The notes beneath the pieces were generated by a model that saw nothing but the letters and a program-made list of their open reading frames with translations, was not told the origin of the DNA and did not search any database. Below are positions 18,434 through 27,382 of a stretch of 64,000 bases of DNA, one piece after another. The DNA lies in assembly GCF_013386115.1 (NCBI RefSeq), contig NZ_JACAOR010000007.1, forward strand, positions 24,702 to 88,701, read 5' to 3'. Each line of letters opens with the position of its first letter. The stretch's first letter is position 1. Made by a program: the position numbers and the translations under genes. The DNA is from Pseudomonas gingeri (GTDB taxonomy: Bacteria > Pseudomonadota > Gammaproteobacteria > Pseudomonadales > Pseudomonadaceae).

Positions 18434-19360
18434 TCAATCCTGGAGAAAACGCACGCCCGGCCTGGCCCGCTCGTCCACCTGCAATTCGAACACGTCCGGA
18501 CGGGCATAGTGGCCGGTGACGTCGAAATCATAACGGGCGCGGACCAACTGTGCGGTATCGATCTCGGCCACGAGCAGGCCGGCTTCACCGACCAGCGGCC
18601 CGGCCAGCACATCGCCCATGGGACCGACGATCAGGCTACCACCGTTGATCAACGGACGCTCGGCGGGCCAGTTGGCGATGTCGCGGCCCAGGTCGGCGGG
18701 TGACGGCTGGACCTGGCAGGCACTGACCACAAAACAGCGCCCCTCGCAGGCGATATGCCGCATGGATACCTGCCACATCTCCCGCTCGTCCACCGTGGGT
18801 GCACACCAGATATCCACGCCCTTGGCATACATCGCGGTGCGCAGCAGCGGCATGTAGTTTTCCCAGCAGACCGCCGAGCCGATACGCCCGGCCTTGCCCT
18901 CCAGCACCGGCAGGGTCGAACCGTCGCCCTTGCCCCAGATCAGCCGCTCGGTGCCGGTGGGCATGAGCTTGCGATGCCTGGCTGCCAGGCCCTGCTGCGG
19001 ATCGAAAAACAGCACGGTGCAATACAGGGTATGGCCGCTGCGCTCGATCACCCCGAGGACCAGGTTGGCCCCGGTGCGCGCCGACAAGCCGCACAAGGCC
19101 TCGGTTTCCGGTCCCGGCACATCGATCGCATTGGCGTGATAACGGGCGAACGCCTCGCGTCCTTCCGGCAGGCGATAACCGAGCTGGGTGCCGAAAGTCT
19201 CGCCTTTCGGGTAGCCACCGAGCAGGGCTTCCGGCATCACCACCAGGCTGGCACCGGCGGCAGTGATCGCGGCTTCATAGCCCAGGATCTGCTCCAGGGT
19301 TTCGCCCTTGCCTCCCGGCAGGGAACCGATTTGCAACGCGGCGACGATGGACTTGGACAT
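18434..19360 (-). CDS. Carbon-nitrogen hydrolase, aliphatic nitrilase type
   Basis: Predicted 308 aa nitrilase that would convert a nitrile to a carboxylic acid and ammonia. The catalytic triad is complete: Glu44 ([10 protein letters not shown]), Lys131 (HRKLMPT) and Cys165 ([14 protein letters not shown]), the last being the typical nitrilase-branch signature. The ATG at 19360 gives the family N-terminus; an upstream extension is unsupported. It is transcribed divergently from a LysR regulator 85 bp away, which probably controls it. Cyanide dihydratases or plant-nitrile-active enzymes are possible alternatives within the branch. Confidence 0.88.
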   Translation of the reverse strand: MSKSIVAALQIGSLPGGKGETLEQILGYEAAITAAGASLVVMPEALLGGYPKGETFGTQLGYRLPEGREAFARYHANAIDVPGPETEALCGLSARTGANLVLGVIERSGHTLYCTVLFFDPQQGLAARHRKLMPTGTERLIWGKGDGSTLPVLEGKAGRIGSAVCWENYMPLLRTAMYAKGVDIWCAPTVDEREMWQVSMRHIACEGRCFVVSACQVQPSPADLGRDIANWPAERPLINGGSLIVGPMGDVLAGPLVGEAGLLVAEIDTAQLVRARYDFDVTGHYARPDVFELQVDERARPGVRFLQD

Positions 19361-19445
19361 GGGCTGTTCTCCGGGAATGAATGCGTGTTGCAGATTGTCG
19401 TGGCGAACCGGATCATGAATAAAGCCCACTTCATCACTGAATGAT

Positions 19446-20360
19446 ATGAACAAGACGAATATCAAGACCCTCGACCTCAACCTGCTCAAGGTCTTCGAGG
19501 CCCTGCACGACGAATCCAGCGCCAGCCGCGCCGCCGTGCGCCTGGGTGTCACGCAATCGGCCATCAGTGCCGCCCTGCGGCGCTTGCGCGAGGTCTACGG
19601 CGATCCGCTGTTCGTTCGTACCGGGCGCGGACTGGCCCCGACCCTGTGCGCCAACCAGCTCAAGCCGGTGATCAGCGAAGCCCTGAACAAATGCCGGCAA
19701 AGCCTGGCCCTGGTGGATCCGCATGCCCAGCACTACGAGGGTCGCTCGGTGATCATCGGGCTGTCGGACGACTTCGAAATCGCCTACGGCCGACGTCTGA
19801 TGGAACTGATCGCCGTGCAGGCACCGCGCCTGCGCCTGATCTTTCGCCAGACCCACAGCCAGATCGTCGGCGAAGGGCTGATGCAACGCCATTTCGACCT
19901 GGCCATCACCGCCGGCGGTTTCGCCGAACGCCTGCTCAGCCGGCGAGTGCTGGGGGAAGGCGATTATGGCTGCCTGGTCGACCCGCAAAGCCTGGCAGCC
20001 GGGCAGACCCGCCTGAGTCTTGAGCAGTTCGTGGCCCGCGACCACATCCTGGTGTCGTCCGGCGGTTTTATCGGCATCACCGACGAAGCGCTGGCCGGAC
20101 TCGGCCTGAGCCGTCATGTCAGCGCCTCGACCAGCCATTTCGCCGCATTGCCCCATCTGCTCCGGGGCAGCCAGGCAGTGGCGACCATTCCCGGCCACGC
20201 GGCACGGGCCATCGCCGAACTGAGCGGACTGAGCCTGCTGCCCTGCCCCATGGCGCTGCCGCACTACCCGATCGAACTGGGCTGGCGTACCAGTGCGTCG
20301 CTCGATCCGGCCGTGACCCAGGTGCAAGCAGCGATTTTGCAATGTTTTCACATCACATGA
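19446..20360 (+). CDS. LysR-family regulator divergent from nitrilase
   Basis: Predicted 304 aa LysR-type regulator. The winged HTH covers residues 8-66 ([20 protein letters not shown], then [12 protein letters not shown]), followed by the effector-binding periplasmic-protein-like domain. The N-terminal [11 protein letters not shown] and [10 protein letters not shown] are those of the NodD/PcpR-like subgroup. The divergent arrangement points to the nitrilase as target; the inducer is unknown. Confidence 0.87.
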   Translation: MNKTNIKTLDLNLLKVFEALHDESSASRAAVRLGVTQSAISAALRRLREVYGDPLFVRTGRGLAPTLCANQLKPVISEALNKCRQSLALVDPHAQHYEGRSVIIGLSDDFEIAYGRRLMELIAVQAPRLRLIFRQTHSQIVGEGLMQRHFDLAITAGGFAERLLSRRVLGEGDYGCLVDPQSLAAGQTRLSLEQFVARDHILVSSGGFIGITDEALAGLGLSRHVSASTSHFAALPHLLRGSQAVATIPGHAARAIAELSGLSLLPCPMALPHYPIELGWRTSASLDPAVTQVQAAILQCFHIT

Positions 20361-20500
20361 ACCATCATGAAAATCCGCGAGGGGGGCTGTTTTACCGGGC
20401 CGTTTGGTGAAAAACTCGAGCCGAACTGATATGCATTTGCCATCTACTGTTCTCGGCAAGTGCCAGGGAAGGTTAGAATGTAGGAAATAGGGAAGAGTCA

Positions 20501-21499
20501 ATGACAGAGCCGATCCTCTCCGAAGCCGAGTACGATGCGATCACTGATGCCGCCGCGCATTGGTGCATGCGGCTGCATGAGCAGGATTGCACGGTGGCCG
20601 AGCGCGCGCAGTTCGACGCCTGGCTCAAGGCTGACCCGCTGCATGCCTTCGAATACGAGGCGATGCTGGAGATCTGGGAAGTCGCCGATCACCTGCCCCG
20701 CCCGGTCGAAGCCGAGGTGATCCCGTTGCCGGTCAGGCACCGCCGTTGGCCACGTTATGGGGTCGCTGCCGCCGTCAGCCTGCTGGCGATTCCGCTGGCC
20801 GGCTATATCGGCTGGAACCTTGGCTGGGTGCCCAGCTCCTACCAGAGCTTCGAGGCCAGGGGCCAGGTCGAGCGCGTCACCCTCGCCGACGGCAGCCAGG
20901 TGGAATTGAACCTCGGCACCCAGCTGACCTACAGCAACTACAAGAATCAACGACGGGTCACGCTGAAAAAGGGCGAGGCCTTTTTCGACGTCAGCCATGA
21001 CACCGAACACCCCTTCGTGGTGAAGGCCGCCAAGGGCCAGATCCGGGTCACCGGGACCCGCTTCAATGTCTGGATGTACGAAGACCAGGTCCGCGTGACC
21101 CTGCTCCAGGGCTCGGTCCTGGTCAGCAGCGACACCAGCCAACCCGGCGGCTATCGCCTCGATCCGGGCATGCAGGCGCGCTACAAGGCTGGCGACTACG
21201 AGCCGCAGATCAGCCAGACCTACGCCAACGACGCCTCCCTGGCCTGGCGCAACGGCAAGCTGGTCCTCGACAACCTGAGCCTGAGCGACGCCCTGCCGCT
21301 GATCAACCGCTACCTGAGCAGCCCGGTATTGCTGGCGGACCCGGCCACCGGGGCGATCCGCATCGGTGGGATCTACAGCACCGGGGAGGTGAAAAAGCTG
21401 GTCACATCGCTGCCCAAGGTACTGCCGGTCTACCTGACCCAGAACAAGGACGGCAATCCGGTGCTCAATTCGATTCCCCGGGACAAGCCGCGGACCTGA
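20501..21499 (+). CDS. FecR-family anti-sigma factor (FpvR-like), without an adjacent sigma gene
   Basis: Predicted 332 aa inner-membrane sigma regulator. Residues 12-60 form the cytoplasmic anti-sigma DUF4880 domain ([20 protein letters not shown]). Residues 86-107 are the single membrane helix. About 118-210 is the periplasmic FecR domain ([20 protein letters not shown], then [13 protein letters not shown]). About 245-325 is the C-terminal receptor-contact domain. RBS GGAAGAG. FecR is normally encoded next to a FecI-type sigma and a TonB receptor; neither is present here. The closeness to pvdQ, and a length like P. aeruginosa FpvR (331 aa), suggest it is the FpvR that controls PvdS/FpvI-type sigma factors encoded elsewhere. 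That assignment is inference. Confidence 0.82.
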   Translation: MTEPILSEAEYDAITDAAAHWCMRLHEQDCTVAERAQFDAWLKADPLHAFEYEAMLEIWEVADHLPRPVEAEVIPLPVRHRRWPRYGVAAAVSLLAIPLAGYIGWNLGWVPSSYQSFEARGQVERVTLADGSQVELNLGTQLTYSNYKNQRRVTLKKGEAFFDVSHDTEHPFVVKAAKGQIRVTGTRFNVWMYEDQVRVTLLQGSVLVSSDTSQPGGYRLDPGMQARYKAGDYEPQISQTYANDASLAWRNGKLVLDNLSLSDALPLINRYLSSPVLLADPATGAIRIGGIYSTGEVKKLVTSLPKVLPVYLTQNKDGNPVLNSIPRDKPRT

Positions 21500-21507
21500 C
21501 AGTCGTT

Positions 21508-21615
21508 GATCGTTCCCACGCTCCGCGTGGGAATGCAGTCTGTGACGCTCTGCGTCACAACATCGGACGCAGAGCGTCCAGAGAGGCATTCCCACGCGGA
21601 GCGTGGGAACGATCG
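21508..21615. repeat. Composite palindromic repeat between convergent genes
   Basis: Outer arms GATCGTTCCCACGC and GCGTGGGAACGATC enclose TGTGACGCTCTGCGTCACA and GGACGCAGAGCGTCC hairpins. It fills the gap between the convergent fecR-like and pvdQ genes and may act as a bidirectional transcript-end structure. Same family as 17150-17258. Confidence 0.78.
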
Positions 21616-21643
21616 TCACACCAGCCTTTCGTCACAGGTGCTG

Positions 21644-23992
21644 TTACTCCCGCGCCAGCTTTCCGCCCACAGGCGCTGATTCATGCTTCTCGCTGATCAC
21701 CTGCAAGCGATACTGCTTGTCGGCCTTGATCTGCTGCTCGGTAAACGGCAGCACGCTCCAGGCCTTCTTCGAGAACGCTTCGGTCTGGTCGCGGAAATGC
21801 GCCGAAGCCGGGTCGCTGGACAGTGAGAACGCCAGCAGGCCCTGGGCCTGCGGACCGTTGTCGTCGAAGCTGACCACCTGCAGGTAGCTGGTGCCGCTGA
21901 CCACTTCGCGCTTGCCGTCCTCGCCGGGAACACTCTGGATCGCGTTGTACACCCCCAGCGTGGCCGGCCCGCCATGCACCGGTACCGGTTGCCCGCCCTG
22001 GCTGACCTGCTGCACATCGCCCCACTGCGTATCGGCCTTCAGCCCCGCCTTGTTCACGCTCTCGACCGACGCCAGCATCGCTTCGCGCACGGCCCTGGCC
22101 ACGTCGGCCTGCTCGATGTCCAGTCCGCGCGGGGTGTGCTGCGGATCGGCCGGATCGAACTTGACCCGCCAGATATCGCCACTCTCGAACAACTGCCCCA
22201 TGACATTCTGGAAATGCACAAAACCCAGGCCACTCTGCAGGTTGGCGTGCTGGTCCCAGCTCTTCAGGCTGTCGCACAGCGGTATCAGGGCCGTGGCGTC
22301 CGCGCCCAGGTCGGCGGCACAGAACTGCAGCAGGTCCGGCAGCACCTGGCCGGCGAGGTAGACCTGGTCGTCCATCACCATCCGCTGCAGATCCTCGACC
22401 TTGACCGGCCCGGCCTGGTTCAGGCGCGCCAGTTGATCGAGGGCAAAGCGCGCACGCTGGCCAAGGGGCTGGCCGTCACGGCTGATCACCGGCGAAAAAC
22501 CCTTGAGCGGCGCCGCCGGATTGACCATCCAGGCCGAGTCATTGGAGTTCTGCACGTAATCGCCGCGCTCCAGTTGCGGCAGCCGGTCCGCCGGGAAGAT
22601 CCCCTTCTGCGCGGCGTTCGCCGCCACGCTCCAGGCACAGCCGCGGCGCGATCCATCGAGCACGATCAGCTCGGTGCCGGCCCGCGGGTCACTGCATTCG
22701 CTCAGCTTGGCGGCGTCCACATAAGGCACCACCGACAGGTTCATGTACAGCGCCCGGCCCTGGTCATCCACCGCCAGGGTGTTGACCCAGGGAATCCCCT
22801 GGATCTTGTGCACCGCCGCCTGCAAGGCCTTGAGGCTGCCGGCCCGGTTCATCGCGTACCACTGCTGCAGCACGCGGTCGTTGTCCTGGTTGGCATCACG
22901 CAGGCTGAAGGCGACCTGACGGTTCCAATCGAGCTTGCCGGGCCATTGCACCACCGGTCCGAACACCGAGCTGTAGACCACCCGCGAGACCGCCTTGTGG
23001 CTGCCATCCGGCTGGCGAACCTGGACAGTCACCTGGCGCTTATCCATGGCCGTGGATTTTCCATCGAGCAGATAACGGGTCGGGTCCTTGGGGTCGAGTT
23101 GCAGTCGATAGAGGGTGAAATGCTTGGACGTGTCGACCGTGTGGGTCCAGGCCAGGTGCTGGCTGAAGCCGATATTGATCAGCGGCAGGCCGGGCAGCGC
23201 GGCGCCCATCACATCGAGCTGACCGGGAATGGTCAGGTGCATCTGATAGAAACGCATGCCGCCGACCCACGGAAAATGCGGGTTACCGAGCAGCAGGCCA
23301 CGACCGTTGAACGAGCGCTCGCGTCCGACCGCCACGCCGTTGCTGCCGCGATCCAGGGCGAACCGTTGCATGCGTTCGGCAGCCAGCTCGAAGGCCATCG
23401 ATGGCACCTGTGCGGTCTGTTCGGGCGGCGTTGCCGCCACCAGCGCTTCGGCGAACTGACCGACACCACCTTCGACCAGCAGGCGCCGGGTCAGCTTGAC
23501 CTGGTCCAGCACGGTGATCGGTCGCACCCAGTCACCCTGGCACTGCGCCGGCAGGCCCTGGGCCTGGCGCTCGCGCAACTGCCGGTTGTAGCCGGCGACA
23601 TACCCCTCGACCCGCTGCCTGATCTCCGGGCTCTGCGCCTGCCAGAACGCCGAAACCGCCGCCGGCGTGTTGAGCCAGTTGAAGAACAGGTCGCTGGTGA
23701 GGTTTTCCCGTTGTTCGACCGTCAGCGCCTCGGGGCCGAAATACTTCGAGCGCTCGCCGTTGACCGTGACGATCTCGTTGGCCAGCAGGCACAGGTTGTC
23801 CTGGGCATAGGCGTAACCGATGCCATAGCCCAGGCCCCGTTCATCGCTCGCCAGGATGTGCGGGACACCGAAGGTGGTGCGACGGATATCGGCGCTCAAT
23901 TCGCTGTGTGCGGAACGGGCATGGGCGCCCAGGCTCAGGCCGATCAGCAACGTTGCAAGGCAGCACCTGGAAAATGGCCGGGAAGTGATCAC
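21644..23992 (-). CDS. pvdQ: Acyl-homoserine lactone / pyoverdine-precursor acylase PvdQ
   Basis: Predicted 782 aa periplasmic Ntn-hydrolase precursor, self-cleaved into alpha and beta chains. In P. aeruginosa it removes the fatty-acyl chain from the pyoverdine precursor and degrades long-chain AHLs. The sequence matches PvdQ as I recall it along its length: [55 protein letters not shown]. The nucleophile lies in [11 protein letters not shown]. The start is set at GTG 23992: GGAG lies six bases upstream, a signal peptide follows, and the nucleophile becomes Ser217, the number known for P. aeruginosa PvdQ. Longer upstream starts lack these. Its neighbour is the PA2384-like gene, as in P. aeruginosa. 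Confidence 0.93.
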   Translation of the reverse strand: MITSRPFSRCCLATLLIGLSLGAHARSAHSELSADIRRTTFGVPHILASDERGLGYGIGYAYAQDNLCLLANEIVTVNGERSKYFGPEALTVEQRENLTSDLFFNWLNTPAAVSAFWQAQSPEIRQRVEGYVAGYNRQLRERQAQGLPAQCQGDWVRPITVLDQVKLTRRLLVEGGVGQFAEALVAATPPEQTAQVPSMAFELAAERMQRFALDRGSNGVAVGRERSFNGRGLLLGNPHFPWVGGMRFYQMHLTIPGQLDVMGAALPGLPLINIGFSQHLAWTHTVDTSKHFTLYRLQLDPKDPTRYLLDGKSTAMDKRQVTVQVRQPDGSHKAVSRVVYSSVFGPVVQWPGKLDWNRQVAFSLRDANQDNDRVLQQWYAMNRAGSLKALQAAVHKIQGIPWVNTLAVDDQGRALYMNLSVVPYVDAAKLSECSDPRAGTELIVLDGSRRGCAWSVAANAAQKGIFPADRLPQLERGDYVQNSNDSAWMVNPAAPLKGFSPVISRDGQPLGQRARFALDQLARLNQAGPVKVEDLQRMVMDDQVYLAGQVLPDLLQFCAADLGADATALIPLCDSLKSWDQHANLQSGLGFVHFQNVMGQLFESGDIWRVKFDPADPQHTPRGLDIEQADVARAVREAMLASVESVNKAGLKADTQWGDVQQVSQGGQPVPVHGGPATLGVYNAIQSVPGEDGKREVVSGTSYLQVVSFDDNGPQAQGLLAFSLSSDPASAHFRDQTEAFSKKAWSVLPFTEQQIKADKQYRLQVISEKHESAPVGGKLARE

Positions 23993-24110
23993 GCAGACTC
24001 CTGATAGAACAATCGAGTACCAGGCAGCGCGAGACATGACACGAACGGGCGCCTGGAAAAACCGGCGCCCACGGGGAAAAGCAACGGGCAGCCGATGCCT
24101 GCCCATAAAG

Positions 24111-24133
24111 ACGAATGCCGCACGCGGAATTTA
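24111..24133 (-). promoter_or_regulatory. Candidate PvdS-type (iron-starvation sigma) promoter of pvdQ
   Basis: On the minus strand CTAAAT (ends 24134) is followed after 15 bases by CGT (24113-24111). The known PvdS box is TAAAT-N16-CGT, so the spacing is one short. It lies about 120 bp upstream of the pvdQ start and points toward it. Confidence 0.45.
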
Positions 24134-24291
24134 GTCGACCGGACAGCTGCGGTTCAGCGCCTCGACATGCCTGCGACCTGATAGCGACAAATTTTCTACA
24201 TTCGGGGCTTCATGATTTATCCGTCTCGTTCGTCTTAACAAGCGAGAGCAGACATCACTTTCCTGATCAGGCTCTGAAAAGGAGTTTTTGC

Positions 24292-24669
24292 ATGTACGAC
24301 CAGCACAGGCCAACGGACGGTATTTCCTTGCAACGCGATCCTACCTACAGCTCGGGCGCCATGTTTGCCAAACCCGCCGAGCGCAATGGCAACGAGCGTA
24401 TTCGCCAACTGCTCAAGCACTTCGGCTTGCGCACCAGCCTGATCCGGCTGAAGGTGATCGATGCCCTGCTCGACGCCGGCAACGGCCAGCGCCGCCTGGG
24501 CGTGCGCGGCGTCCACAGTCATCTGCTGGAGCTGGACATTCCGTTGTCCTTCCTCAGCGTGCGCGAAGTGCTCAAGCGCTTGTGCAGCGAAGGTGTCGTG
24601 GTGCTCAACACGGACAAGAGCTACAGTCTGCATCCGGACGCCCTGGCGGCGCTGGAACAGCAGGATTGA
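24292..24669 (+). CDS. Fur-like winged-helix iron-response regulator (PA2384-like)
   Basis: Predicted 125 aa protein. Residues 35-115 resemble the DNA-binding winged helix of Fur-family proteins (RIRQLLKHFGLRTSLIRLKV, then SVREVLKRLCSEGVVVLN), but the C-terminal dimerisation and metal-site half of Fur is absent. It sits beside pvdQ, as PA2384 does in P. aeruginosa, where that gene is reported to respond to iron starvation. The ATG at 24292 has GGAG seven bases upstream and is preferred to the longer upstream frame. It is divergent from pvdQ. Confidence 0.75.
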   Translation: MYDQHRPTDGISLQRDPTYSSGAMFAKPAERNGNERIRQLLKHFGLRTSLIRLKVIDALLDAGNGQRRLGVRGVHSHLLELDIPLSFLSVREVLKRLCSEGVVVLNTDKSYSLHPDALAALEQQD

Positions 24670-24672
24670 GGG

Positions 24673-24861
24673 TCAGGGCTTGACCTTGCGACGCATCACG
24701 CCGTTGATGATCACCACGACCACCGCCACGCCGATGGCGATGTACTGGAACAGCTTCTCGCTGATCACGCCGGTGTTCTGCAGGTAGGTGAGGCCGAACA
24801 TGATCCCCAGCACCACCAGGACGATCAGAATCGAGTATTTCAAACGTTGTGCCTGGGTCAT
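24673..24861 (-). CDS. Small two-helix membrane protein
   Basis: Predicted 62 aa protein with two membrane helices, about residues 9-27 (YSILIVLVVLGIMFGLTYL) and 37-55 (LFQYIAIGVAVVVVIINGVM), and a basic C-terminus (RRKVKP). The ATG at 24861 with AGGA upstream is preferred to a longer start. The stop is 3 bp from the end of the convergent Fur-like gene. Function unknown; no family recognised. Confidence 0.65.
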   Translation of the reverse strand: MTQAQRLKYSILIVLVVLGIMFGLTYLQNTGVISEKLFQYIAIGVAVVVVIINGVMRRKVKP

Positions 24862-25027
24862 TGCGTGCGTCCTGAAAAAAGCCTGAAACGGAAAATTGTA
24901 TCGGGTTTGTATCGGCATTCATGCCAAGCGCCTACAGCGCTCGCCGAATAAGCCGGGCCAAACGCAGTCTCATGATACAGCCGGGCAAGAGTTTTCGCTT
25001 CCCGGCTTCAACCATGAGGATGTGTCC

Positions 25028-25165
25028 ATGTTTCGTCGAATCACACTGCTGATTCCTGTGTTGCTCATGTTGTCCATGAGCGGTTGCATCATATTTCCCC
25101 ACGGCGGTGGTGGCTGGCATGACCACCGTTATTACGGAGGCGGTCCCGGTTACTACCATCGCTGA
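25028..25165 (+). CDS. Small His/Gly/Tyr-rich lipoprotein
   Basis: Predicted 45 aa lipoprotein. The signal peptide MFRRITLLIPVLLMLSMSGC has a lipobox (MSGC). The mature tail of about 26 residues is rich in Gly, His and Tyr (GGGGWHDHRYYGGGPGYYHR), as in small pseudomonad lipoproteins of unknown function. RBS GAGGA precedes the ATG at 25028, and a strong hairpin terminator follows. The His-rich tail could bind metal, which is speculation. Confidence 0.7.
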   Translation: MFRRITLLIPVLLMLSMSGCIIFPHGGGGWHDHRYYGGGPGYYHR

Positions 25166-25170
25166 CATCC

Positions 25171-25203
25171 ACGGGTGAGCCCTGCGGCTCACCCGTTTCG
25201 TTT
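25171..25203 (+). terminator. Intrinsic terminator of the small lipoprotein gene
   Basis: An 11-bp perfect stem ACGGGTGAGCC / GGCTCACCCGT with loop CTGC is followed by TTTCGTTTC, 5 bp after the stop codon. Confidence 0.75.
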
Positions 25204-25217
25204 CAGGCCCCTGCCCC

Positions 25218-26129
25218 TCAACGCTGGAAACCGATGCCCGGCCGGGCACACACCTCCACCAGCCAATCGACGAACACCCGCACCCGCTGGGACAACTGGC
25301 GATGCGGCGGGTAGAGGGCGGACAGCGGCAAGCCCGGCTGCGCTATCCCCGGCAGCACCTCGCACAGTCGACCATCGCGCAATTGCTCGACCACGTGGTA
25401 GTACGGAATCTGTGCCAGGCCGAATCCGGCTTCGCAGGCGGCCAGGTAGCCATCGGCGCTGCTGACCGCGACCTGCCTGGCCAGGTGTAGGGCCTGCAAC
25501 TGACCGTCGTGGAGAAAATCCAGGCCATAGCGCTTGCCGCTGGCGCTGGAAAAGTACTCGACCATCCGATGGGCCGAGAGCGCCTCCAGCGAGTCGGGCA
25601 CGCCGTGCTTGTGCAGATAGGCCGGGCTGGCGCAGATCACCTGTTCGACCGTCACCAGCGGCCTTGCCACCAGCGAGTCGTCCAGCACCCCGCCACCGCG
25701 CAACACGCAATCGATGCCTTCGCGAATCAGGTCCACGGGGCGGTCGTTGAGACCGATCTCCAGCTCGATCAGCGGATAACGCTCGGTGAACTCCGGCAGC
25801 ACCGGGATCACGATCAGCCGCCCGATGGCCGCCGGCATGTCGACCCGCAAGGTGCCGCGCGGATTCAGGCGCGTGGCGCGAAACACCGCCTCGGTTTCTT
25901 CCAGGTCCGCCAGCAGGCGCACGCAGCGCTGGTAATAGGCCGCGCCGTCGAGGGTGGTGCTGACCTGGCGGGTGGTACGGCGCAGCAACTGCACTCCCAG
26001 GTGCGCCTCCAACTGCTTGACCAGGATCGTCACCGAGGCACGGGGCAGTTGCAGGCTGTCCGCAGCCTTGGCGAAACCGCCCAGCTCGACGATCCGGGTA
26101 AATACGCGCATGGCGTTGAAACGGTCCAT
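25218..26129 (-). CDS. LysR-family regulator divergent from aldo/keto reductase
   Basis: Predicted 303 aa LysR regulator of the CrgA-like subgroup: MDRFNAMRVFTRIVELGGFA at the N-terminus, HTH at about 17-40 (AKAADSLQLPRASVTILVKQ), then a substrate-binding domain (GTLRVDMPAAIGRLIVIPVL). It is divergent from the aldo/keto reductase, with 109 bp of AT-rich DNA between them. Regulators of this subgroup usually repress or activate the divergent reductase in response to electrophiles; the effector is unknown here. Confidence 0.87.
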   Translation of the reverse strand: MDRFNAMRVFTRIVELGGFAKAADSLQLPRASVTILVKQLEAHLGVQLLRRTTRQVSTTLDGAAYYQRCVRLLADLEETEAVFRATRLNPRGTLRVDMPAAIGRLIVIPVLPEFTERYPLIELEIGLNDRPVDLIREGIDCVLRGGGVLDDSLVARPLVTVEQVICASPAYLHKHGVPDSLEALSAHRMVEYFSSASGKRYGLDFLHDGQLQALHLARQVAVSSADGYLAACEAGFGLAQIPYYHVVEQLRDGRLCEVLPGIAQPGLPLSALYPPHRQLSQRVRVFVDWLVEVCARPGIGFQR

Positions 26130-26237
26130 CAGCGATCCATTATTTAGAAAATACGAACAGTGATAGCACTTTTAACGGGTTTATCGCGCTTTTGTCGAGG
26201 ACCACAATGGGCAATCTTTCGTACAGGAGCGCCAACG

Positions 26238-27230
26238 ATGCACACTCGTCAACTGGGCAGGAACGGCCCGCAGGTTTCCGCCATCGGCCTGGGCTGCATG
26301 GGCATGAGCGATTTCTATACCACCGGCGGCACCGGCGAAGCCGTCGCCACCCTGCACCGCGCCCTGGAGCTGGGCGTGACCCTGCTGGATACCGCCGATA
26401 TCTATGGTCCCTACAGCAACGAAGAACTGATCGGCAAGGCGATCGCCGGCAAGCGCGACCAGGTATTCCTGGCGAGCAAGTTCGGCATCCTGCGCGACCC
26501 GGCCAATCCCTCCCTGCGCGGGGTCAACGGCCGGCCGGAGTATGTCCGCAGCTCCATCGACGGTACCCTCAAGCGCCTGGGCATCGAAACCCTGGACCTG
26601 TACTACCAGCACCGTATCGATCCGCACGTGGCCATCGAGGAAACCGTCGGTGCCATGGCCGAACTGGTCAAGGCCGGCAAGGTACGTTATCTGGGCCTGA
26701 GCGAAGCCTCGGCGGCGACCCTGGAACGCGCGCACAAGGTCCATCCGATCAGCGCGCTGCAAAGCGAATACTCGCTGTGGAGCCGCGACCAGGAGGACAA
26801 CGGTTGCCTGCAGGCCTGCCAACGACTGGGCATTGCGTTCGTACCCTACAGCCCGCTGGGCCGGGGCTTCCTCACCGGAGCGCTGAAAACCCCGGACGAC
26901 TTTGCCGCCGACGACTTCCGTCGCACCAGCCCGCGCTTCCAGGGCGAGAATTTCGCGAAGAACCTGCAACTGGTTGCGCAGGTGCAGGCACTGGCCGCGC
27001 AGAAAGGGGTCAGCGCCGGGCAACTGGCGCTGGCCTGGGTATTGGCCCAGGGCGACTACCTGATTCCGATTCCCGGGACCAAGCAGCGCAAGTACCTGGA
27101 AGAGAATGTCGGCGCACTGGACGTGCAGTTGAGCACGGCTGAACTGCAGGCGCTGGAGGCGGTTTTCCCGGCAAATGCGGCGGCGGGCACCCGTTACCCC
27201 GAGGCGGCGATGAGCAGCCTCAACCGCTGA
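26238..27230 (+). CDS. Aldo/keto reductase (AKR13-like)
   Basis: Predicted 330 aa NADPH-dependent carbonyl reductase. The tetrad is Asp51 and Tyr56 ([14 protein letters not shown]), Lys81 (FLASKFG) and His125 (LYYQHR). The QHRIDP and GYLxPIPGTK-like end ([18 protein letters not shown]) are typical of the AKR13/YakC group. The ATG at 26238 follows CAGGAG. Controlled in all likelihood by the divergent LysR. Confidence 0.88.
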   Translation: MHTRQLGRNGPQVSAIGLGCMGMSDFYTTGGTGEAVATLHRALELGVTLLDTADIYGPYSNEELIGKAIAGKRDQVFLASKFGILRDPANPSLRGVNGRPEYVRSSIDGTLKRLGIETLDLYYQHRIDPHVAIEETVGAMAELVKAGKVRYLGLSEASAATLERAHKVHPISALQSEYSLWSRDQEDNGCLQACQRLGIAFVPYSPLGRGFLTGALKTPDDFAADDFRRTSPRFQGENFAKNLQLVAQVQALAAQKGVSAGQLALAWVLAQGDYLIPIPGTKQRKYLEENVGALDVQLSTAELQALEAVFPANAAAGTRYPEAAMSSLNR

Positions 27231-27234
27231 GCAA

Positions 27235-27311
27235 ACGGCTTGCCAGCGAAGAGGCCCCTGGGCCTTGCGGTGTCTGTCAGGGCGCCTTCGCCGGCAAGCC
27301 GACTCCCACAG
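27235..27311. repeat. REP pair
   Basis: Two inverted REP halves (GGCTTGCCAGCGAAG and CTTCGCCGGCAAGCC) directly after the aldo/keto reductase stop. A degenerate third copy follows near 27340-27380, before the convergent tamB end. Confidence 0.7.
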
Positions 27312-27382
27312 ATTCAATCAGTGGCGCGCCATAGCCCTTGTGGGAGCTGGCCCGGCGCTCCTGCGCCTGCCGGCTCCTCCCC

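Noticed and set aside
18078..18509. Alternative plus-strand frame overlapping the RimJ/RimL-type acetyltransferase
   Set aside because: Shadow frame without family similarity; the acetyltransferase frame has a clear acetyl-CoA motif.
20420..20450. AT-rich GATATGCATTTGCCATC-like stretch upstream of the fecR-like gene as a Fur box
   Set aside because: Too few matches to the GATAATGATAATCATTATC consensus; clearly weaker than the box before prrF.
19446..21643. A FecI-type sigma gene or TonB receptor to partner the FecR-like gene
   Set aside because: All frames around it were considered; only the LysR gene upstream and pvdQ downstream are real.
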